Shown here in pieces: positions 21,301-30,400 of a DNA stretch of 64,000 nucleotides; the first letter of the stretch is position 1; every line of letters starts with the position of its first letter. The stretch comes from Campanula takesimana (lineage: Eukaryota; Streptophyta; Magnoliopsida; Asterales; Campanulaceae), in assembly GCA_026119855.1 (NCBI GenBank), contig JAOWBW010000254.1:372001-436000 (forward strand), given 5' to 3'. The notes beneath the pieces were generated by a model. The model ran no database searches and had not been told where the DNA came from. It saw nothing but the letters and a program-made list of their open reading frames with translations. A program made the translations under genes and the position numbers.

Positions 21301-24300
21301 TCGCAACCAACGACATTGTGGGTAGCTGAGGGAGGGACAAGGGACCAAGTTTTGTTACTGGTGAGAGCTTGGTATTCGGCAAGCATGGCATCACGCCAAT
21401 GAGGAATGGAGAGTGCTTGTTTGGTGGTGGTGGGAAGGCTTGTGGGGGAGGGGAGTAGAGAGGTGAGCATACGTAGTACAAAAGATTAGGGCCGGCATGG
21501 TTGGTATACCGACTGTTTTTTACATGTACCGTGTACCAACCAAGTTTAAGTTGGTACACTAAAATAAGTGCCGGTACCAACCGTTAAAGTCGGTATACCA
21601 ACTTAATTGGTACGGTTGGTACTAAGCTTCTACCATACATAAATTTACTCAAAAAACTAAAAAGTCAAAACATTAATCAAATATTTTTCCAAAGTCTTGA
21701 GAAAATTCTTAAAGGGCTAATTGCAATTTGGTAACCTGTGTTTGTACTATTTTTGCAATTTGGTTCCCGTGTTTGTATTTCTTGCAACCCGATTACTGTG
21801 TTTGTCATTTTGCTGCAACCTGATAAAAAAACTAACGAAATGTTAGTTTTTTTACTGGAAAATAGTCATGTGCATATCATATGACCTTTTTAAGGGTAAA
21901 ATTGTCATTGCGAGCGTAGGGATGCAACTCACGTGTGTGTTATGTGTAAATAAGGGATGGTCATCGTCACCTTCTTTATTAAATGGCAACAACTTCATCA
22001 TTCCTCCATTAATGGTGGAATTAACTCTCACACAATAAGTACTAAATCCCTCGCGTTTCTCCTTTGAAAATGAGTAATTCCTTTCAACCCTTCTGTCCAT
22101 TAACACATACACTTGAGAAATGACAATTATACCCTTAAAAGGTCATGTGATATGCCCATGACTGTTTTTCGTTAATAAACTAACAATTTTGTTAGTTTTT
22201 ATATCAATTTGCAACAATATGACAAACACAGGAATCGGGTTGCAAAAAATACAAACACGGGAACCAAATTACAAAAGTTGTGCAAACATAGGTTACCAAA
22301 TTGCAATTTGCCCAATTCTTAAACACAAAGTCATAATATTACATTTACTAACAATGTAACATGATATTCTTAATACCAAACGACACAAATCACATACTAC
22401 AAGTTTATCATTGGCAAAGAAATAAATCAGTTTCAGTGCATTTGAAAGCACTTTAAGCAAAAAAGTGTGGCCACATGAGATCTGCAAAAAAGGAAACGGT
22501 CATCGCCAATAATCAAAGTAGTTAAAACTGAAACAAGTTTTTACAAAGCCAAAAACTTACAAATTCTTGTTAGTGAGTTTTTGGTTTTATCTTCTTTCCT
22601 TTTGTTCCTTTATTAATAAGGTATAGTACAGTTGCAGAGAGACGTGAGAACGAGGGCTGACCAACGGAGAACCGATAATGAATCTGAATTAAGATATTTG
22701 GGGTTAGATTAAATTAAATTTTAGTTTTTTTTTTTATATTTTTTAAATAAATATATAATGAAAATTATTTTTATAAAAATATAATCGGTACATGGTATAC
22801 CAATCAAACTTAAATGTGTGTACCGTATACTAACCAAGTATGAAGAATCGGTACGGTAGTACCGTACAAAACTTTCGGTATACCGAAGTTCGGTATACCA
22901 AACATTTTGGTACGGTTGATACTCGGTAGGTTGGTTTGGTTTGGTACAAATGGCCAGCCTTACAAAAGATCCTCTCCGGAGGGGCAGTTAGGATAGTAGA
23001 CTTGGTTGGCAATCAATTCAAGGAACCAGCAAGGCCGGTCTAGGCAAAACTTAGAGCAATAAAAATATGGGTTAATGACAATTTAGGGCCTGAACTCCAG
23101 GGGGGTGCGTCTAAAAGGGGCCTCGGTTTTTTTTCTTCGGTAGATCAGGGCTTCAAATCATTTTTTTTTGGCAATTAGGGGCTTTCTCACGTTTTCTGTC
23201 AATTTTCACCATTAAGTCGACATGTGCGGTGCACGTGACTTTTGACTGAGAGTAAATTGGGCAATTTAAATTGGGTTAATGACAATTTAGGGCCGAACTC
23301 AAGGGGGCTCGTCTATTAGGGGCCCAGAAGTTTTTTTCCGCTAGTTCAAGGCTTCAAATGTGAAATTTTCGCCAGTTAAGGCTTTTTGACGGAAATCGTT
23401 AGAAAAGTCAGTTAAGTGCCATGTGCATGGCACGTGAGCGACTAAATGGATGAATTTGTAATGATATTAGTTAGTAAGGGCTTTAGTGAAATTTTTGAAA
23501 CTCAAAAGGTTTAAAAATGAAATAAATATTTTTTCTAAAAAAATAATCATTTTTCTAAATAATCAAGTACTCCCTCCGTCCCACCTCACTTGACACCCAA
23601 GAGGTGGGCACAATAACTAAGGAAAAATAATAAAATAAGGAAAATGTGTGGTAGAAAATGAAGAGAGAGAATGAGTGGGGTAAATAGTAGTGTTGGTTGA
23701 ATAAATTGAGTGGTGGAAAATGAATAGAGAGAATGAGTTGGGACGGACCAAAATGGAAATAAGTGTCAAGTGAGTTGGGACGGAGGAAGTATATAATAAA
23801 ATAAGTAAGTATCAGTTAAATCTAATGTGCCTCGCACGTGATCATAAATTTGGATGAAATTGAAATAAAAATTTGTCAAAAAGGGTCAAACTGTAAATTT
23901 TAAAATTTGAAGGGTTAAATCCAAAACAAAACCCTACCCCTCCTCTCCCCCTTTGACGCATCTCTCACTCTCCCTCTCTCATTCCGACGCATCTTCTTCC
24001 TCTCCTCTCTCCTGCCCAACGCCATCGACCATCACCCCTTACTCCGGCGACTCCTCTTATTCCCCCTTCTCATCCAACTCCGGCCACTGACGCTGATAAA
24101 AACCTCTGATCCACCTCTGTTCTCCGGCTGTCTCCTTCGTCTCCGGCCAACCCTCTCACAGGCGAACCCTTCCTTGTCTGCAAGCACACACACGCAGCAT
24201 CACACTTCCTCTCTATACATCCCTCTGATCCACCTCTCTCTCAAGATTCAGATTTAGATCTATATCTAGATTTGGATCGGTGCATCTCTGTGTTCGATTT

Positions 24301-24590
24301 TTGTATCAGTTTGTGGGAGAGTGCATGAGTGCGTTTCTGTGTTCAATTTTCCGGCGTATATTTCGGCCTCATCTTGAACTTGTGTGAGTGCGTTTCTGTG
24401 TTTGATTGAGAATATGTGTTTCAGTTTGTGTGTGAGTTCGTTTCTGTGTTGGGTTGATTTCTCTGTTAATTTTCGGTGGTGGTTGTGGTGGTTACATTTG
24501 GTGGATGGTGACGGCCGGTGGTAGCTATGGTGGTTGTAAGTGGTGGAGGTGTTGGATGGTGGTGAACGGTGGTGGCTATGGTGGATGGGA

Positions 24591-24653
<63 letters not shown>

Positions 24654-27456
24654 AATAGTGATAATCACTTTATGTTGTTTTAAATTTGGTGAATGTAAAA
24701 ATTAATTTATTATGTTCATAGAATAAAATTTAAATTTATTTATAATTTTCTTTATTTTAAATTTATTATTTAGAAAATAATCTAAATCCTTTTATATTTA
24801 ATATAGCCATTAGATTAATTTGTTTAATAATTTTGATTTTTTTCAATAAATTTATTTTATATATTATAATTACTTATTTTATTATATACTTGATTATTTA
24901 GAAAAAGGATTATTTTATTAGAAAAAATATTTATTTCATTTTTAAACCTTTTGAGTTTAAAAAATTTCACTAAAGCCCTTACTAACTAATATCATTACAA
25001 ATTCATCCATTTAGTCGATCACGTGCCATGCACATGGCACTTAACTGACTTTTCTAACGATTTCCGTAAAAAAGCCCTTAACTGGCAAAAATTTCACATT
25101 TGAAGCCCTGAACTAGCGAAAAAAAACTTTCGGGCCCCTGATAGACGACCCCCCTTGAGTCCGGGCCCTAAATTGTCATTAACCCAATTTAAATTGCCCA
25201 ATTTACCCTCAGTCAAAAGTCACGTGCACCGTACATGTCGACTTAACGGTGGAAATTGACAGAAAACGTGAGAAAGCCGCTAATTGCCAAAAAAAATTGA
25301 TTTGAAGCCCTGATCTAGCGGGGGGGGGGGGGGGGGAACCGAGGCCCCTTTTAGACGCACCCCTTGGAGTTCAGGCCCTAAATTGTCATTAATGAACTAC
25401 GACGACCTGAGCCCCTTAGCCTTACTTGTAAAAGGGGAACGTAGGCAACCTTCAATGGTCCGATCTCAAAAATAAATAAAACACCAAATCTGGTTACGAG
25501 CATAGAAAGCAAACATTGTGTATAACTGAAAGAGAAATCTGTATTTCCACAAGTCACTACACACTAAAACTTATTTGATGAGGCTAAGCTCGAATGAACC
25601 TGCGACTAAATAACCTGCTATGAAATTTAAATAAACTAAAAAACAAACTAAAAGCTAAACTATGTGTCTGCAATGACTATGGCCGGATACTCGAAGTCAC
25701 TCCTCTTCTAGTAGGATCCACACAAAGAGCCTTTGCAAACCGGTTTACCCTCTTAGGGCCTTCCCTCTTTCTCTTCCCCGTCACCCCTTCATCAAGCGGT
25801 GCAAGTCGAGTCAACTCGGTCTCCATTTCAAGTTGAAGAACCTCCTCCTTTCTCAAACACCTACACGAGTAAAGGATCCCCACCCTGCGCCTCAACCTTC
25901 TCAGAGTCTGCCTCATTCATCCCAAAGTCCTGTGGTACCAGTCCAAGTATTCTCGAGACAGGAGTATGTCACGGGTCCGCTGAATACAAAAAACGCTGGG
26001 CATGTGATCATAGGACCAGTACCGCTCCAGAAGCACTGCAACCCCAACATTCATAGGGAGCATCCTGATGTTAACCCTGCTTCAAGTTTTGTCCCACAAA
26101 GAAGGTACAACCTGGGGCATCCCGTACTGACGACAAACTCGCTCCGCATAATAGTACGTGGTCTGATCAAAAGTTGGGACGCGAATCATAAAAAGCTCCC
26201 CCTGAGTCCACCGTGCCGTGCTAATCTCCCAAAGGGGTACTACCCACTTGATCTGAGCTGTCCCTATCTGCGCTAAATATGACACCCATGTAGCCCAAGT
26301 CATCCCCACAAATGGCTCCTCCAGCACGCACAACCTCTCCTACAACCACATGTGTAGTAGCCGAGCACTACCCCGAGACATCTTACGAGAACCAGAAGCC
26401 AACTCTGTAATACCATGTAAAGTCTCCCCGAGCAGAACAGGAATAATACTACGGCCACCCCTAGCCTGATCCACCATGTTAATGTATCCCATTGTTGCCA
26501 CCCCTAGGTAGGGAGGAAACAAGACCGAGGCAAAGAGACAAAGATAAAGACAGTCCAAAGCCACCTCAGAGTCCAACACACTGTTAAGGAATCTAATAGG
26601 AAGCTCACAAATGTCAACATTGGCTCCCAAGAACAAGCTCCTAGCCTCCTCTACGGAAATCCTGAGTAGTTTGGAAACCCGAATCTCTGAAGGAACCTGG
26701 TACTGCGGCATGGCTACACGGTCCGTCTCCCTTCCACCACAAAGAGCCACAAGGTCTTCATACGTAGGGGTAATATCGTTATAAGAGAAGTTGAAGACAT
26801 GGTTATCCTCGTCCCATTCATGCCACCTTAACCCTGAAAAGGGACCAAAGACATTTGATTCCAAATCTCCTATCGAAAGAATCGCGAGTGGACTTAGGAA
26901 GATTTATGATCCATATCTTCAAACCCTTGACAAAAAGATGCTGAAGTTCTTCAGAAACCTGGGGATGTCTCTCCATCACAGGAAAAAGAAGGATAGAATT
27001 CTAGGGCAAAAACGAGGAAAACTGATGTCTGTCTCGTTTTGCTGCAGAGGCAGCTGTTTAAATAGAATTTGGAGTCCAAATCCTGATCACACAAGGAAAA
27101 TCTGACACGAGGTGTGTCAGAGCTGAGACTGTCCGCGCGGCCAGTCTTTCCACATGACTGGCCACGCGGCCACATAGTCCCCATGCTGGCAGATTTCAAG
27201 TCCGTCCCCACCCGGACTCCTTCTACGCAGGAACGGGCCCATTTCAGACATTTTAAGGGTGACAAACCACAAAAAAAGGCTGAATAAAGAGCATGGAAGT
27301 ATCCTCATCATGTACATAATCCCTGCTTTACCACTAAGTCTCATGCATTGTATTAAAATGTAAAGACATATAAATAAAAATACTAAATAAATACTTGCCT
27401 TTAAATAAGTCCCCAAGTACATAAAAGGCAATAAATAAACAGTACATAAATATGTT

Positions 27457-27490
<34 letters not shown>

Positions 27491-30400
27491 AACTAACAGA
27501 GCAGGAAAAAATAAAGCCTACATCTAGTCTGAGTCTTCCTCCTCCTCTTCCTCCTCATCATCATCGCCGCCCCGCTGCTGCATGTAGTGGGACCCACTTG
27601 CTCCAGAGCCTCTATCTTGGACAGATCTCTGTCTAGTAGCATCAGTAGACGATCTCTCAAGGCGCTGTGATGGGACCATATCCCCCTGACGGCAGGAACA
27701 AGCATCAGCTAAGCTCCGGAACATGCGCTCAAATATGTTGCCCCTACGGACAGAACGGATATACGCCTCCCGAATCACCTGAGACAAATGACACGAATAA
27801 GATGACAAGTCTAAAAGTGTGGGTGCAAGACATAAATAAAATGCCAAGAACGTCATACCGTGGCTCCAATAGGAGGAAGATGAGCTCCATGTACCTCGTA
27901 AGACTCAGTGAGGGTCATATCAACCTCAATCTCAGCCCTCCTTTGTGTGTTTCTTTTTGGCGATCCTCGCTAACAAGATCCAGCCAATCAGAAAGACTGG
28001 CCACGCAGCCACATATTCCTCTAGGTGCTAGAATTTACATTTTAGCCCCTCCAGCTTATTTTTAATCCAAAAGTGACCCCTTAGTCATATTTAACCGGAT
28101 TTCGGCCCGGAAAGCCACAATTAACTCCAAATTTAATAATCTCCGGCCCGAAAGGCCATTATAAATTACCAAAATACAATCATCCCCAGCGATAACCAAC
28201 TTAAATTTACTAAATCAATATGCAGGTTAAGGAACCGCTATAAATCCTAATTTATACTAAAATACAGGTTAAGGAGCCACTACAAATCCCAAATTAAATT
28301 AATTTACCGAATTAGGTTAATTTACAGGTTAAGGAGCCGCTATATGTCCCGAATTAAATTAATTTACAGGTTAAGGAAACCGTTACACATCCTAATAATA
28401 AGTCGTGACCCATGCGATCCCGAGATGCATTCATCCCAATATACCGTCTACGTAACCACTTCCCGAATTCCGCGATACAGAGGTCTTAGCATCTCTATAA
28501 CCCGTAGGTTTTCGAGTATTTGCATAACCCGCTCGATCCTGAGGCTTAAACGTCCCGATATACCGTCCACGTTATCACTTTCGAACCCCCGATTCTGAGG
28601 TTTCAACATCTCTATATCCCGTGAGTTTTGCATACTTTCTTGATTCGCGCGCTTCATAATATTTTCTTCTTCATATACCGTGTTGTCTCATATTCTTTCA
28701 ACATGAGTTGTTGGTGTCCCGGGACATATTTACAACACTTATTCCTTTCCCCAGTAGAGTCCTAGCAGCGATTCTTCTACCCCCAGTAGACGATCTTCTT
28801 CATACAGGATATTGTCCCCAGCAGAAGACAGTGTCTCATTTCTGTGTCCCCACAGAGCCCGAACTACGATCGGCTTGATTCCCCTTAGGATACGTTGGTA
28901 GCCTGACTAAGGTTCAGCCACTCGACCAACCTGGTCACCTTCTTACCTCTCTTCCCCAATTTGGAACTCATTGTTTCAGATCGGTTCCTTCTCTTAATCG
29001 ACGACCCTCAATTGTCTTGCAAGAAGCGTCGGCGAGGGGCTACTGTTAGTACCCGGTCTGAAAAATGAGTTATAAGGCATTCCAGAACTCACAGGGACCT
29101 CATAGGTATTCAAAAACTGCGTAGGACTTATCCGGAATTTCCCGAAAAGCCCTGATAATGAGATAAACGTGTCTGATCCGATTAGGCTCAAAGATAAATG
29201 TCATCTAGGGTTTTCCAAAGTCCAGATCTGGCCAGAACCTTGGGAACCAAGCCAAACACCATAACTGGCCGAGCGGCCAGTCTGGGTCCGTTCGCGCGGC
29301 CACTTCTTCCGGCCTAAAACCCTTATAAATAGATGGCCTCAGCTCATAATTAAAAACAATAACTCTCTTTCCCGTGTTCCAGAGTCAAAACTGACGAAAG
29401 GACTTAAAGCTAAAGCTCTCCTAGCAATCCCGAAGGTCCGGCGAATCTACGAAGAAGATTTGGCTTCGTTCTTGCCAAGTACTATGTATCTTGAGATGTT
29501 CATGCCATGTTCATAGGATTAGATCTATTTCATGCCTATGCTTATTATGTTATTCATATATTCATGATGGTGTTCATAAAATGCATGCTAGATCTAGGGT
29601 TTATACATTCATAAATGCTAGTTTTAGGGTATCGATCTTCTCTTATACATGTTTGTTCATATGTGTTCAAATAAAACTCATATTATATTGCTATGATTAG
29701 GGTTTTAATCTTCATATGTGCATGTTATAGCCGATGATGATCTTATCAGATCTAGGAACTACTTCTAAACCCTAATCAGAAAATGTAGGGTATTTGACTG
29801 TAACAAAATCAAGGGGATGTTAGGTCCTCTACAGCTCTTCTACTTGAGTCTATCAGATATGTGATGTCTTTCAGGATTTATGGAAGATGAAATCCCTATT
29901 CAAGAAATTTGAGTAAGTTAGAGCATAAATATACAGAAATTAACTCTACATGATGTTTCATCCCAAGTATATGTAACCCAGGAAGCAACAAATGAGCTTT
30001 TTGATCTTTTTAATCCTTGAGTTTAGTAATCTGTAGTTTCAGAATTGACATCCAAATTATTTGAGAAAACATGTGATGCGCACTGTGGATGCAAACTCAA
30101 ACATAGGGCTTCAACCTGTTAAAACCCTCTTACTTAGGCATGAAGATGAACACAACTTATGCTACATTTGGAATCTAATGAATTCAGTCATAAAAAACAA
30201 GATTAGAATATGTTATACGAGATTCTTTATTTCACCTGAATCTTTAACTCTTTTGTGGTATTAAACTCTCTCAACTGTTGCAGCTTGTTGAAGTAAAGTT
30301 TCCAAGATTACAACTCTTTAGCATTTAATCACGATTTTTTTCTTAATCATTTGGCTTTACTACAGAATGAGATGAATTGTTTTAGATTCTTTTCTTCTAA

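Larger units (their letters stand above)
23069..25392. mobile_element. Long-TIR foldback element containing a second copy of itself
   Basis: The outer arms are inverted repeats of about 200 bp (23,069-23,272 and 25,186-25,392) that begin GGGTTAATGACAATTTAGGG. A second pair of arms with the same terminal sequence begins at 23,273 and ends at 25,185. Target duplications for the outer element are not visible. A 16-base G run marks 25,321-25,336. This is probably a TIR-MULE family. Confidence 0.75.
25393..29480 (+). mobile_element. 3' end of a Tat-type Ty3/gypsy element
   Basis: Inferred from three things in order on the + strand: a block of antisense (minus-strand) ORFs, a field of short tandem repeats, and a polypurine tract gcgaggggctac directly followed by TGTTAGTACCC (29,044), which looks like the start of a 3' LTR. 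Tat/Ogre-type elements characteristically have antisense ORFs and variable repeats between pol and the 3' LTR. No gag or pol is present. The left limit and the LTR end (about 29,480) are approximate, and no second LTR was found in the window. Confidence 0.6.

Noticed and set aside
24593..24651. (AT)n runs here and at 34,614-34,646 as functional elements
   Set aside because: They are ordinary plant microsatellites with no supporting context.
28180..28640. Regularly spaced repeats resembling a CRISPR array
   Set aside because: This is a plant nuclear locus, the units are diverged and contiguous, there are no spacers of constant length and no cas genes.
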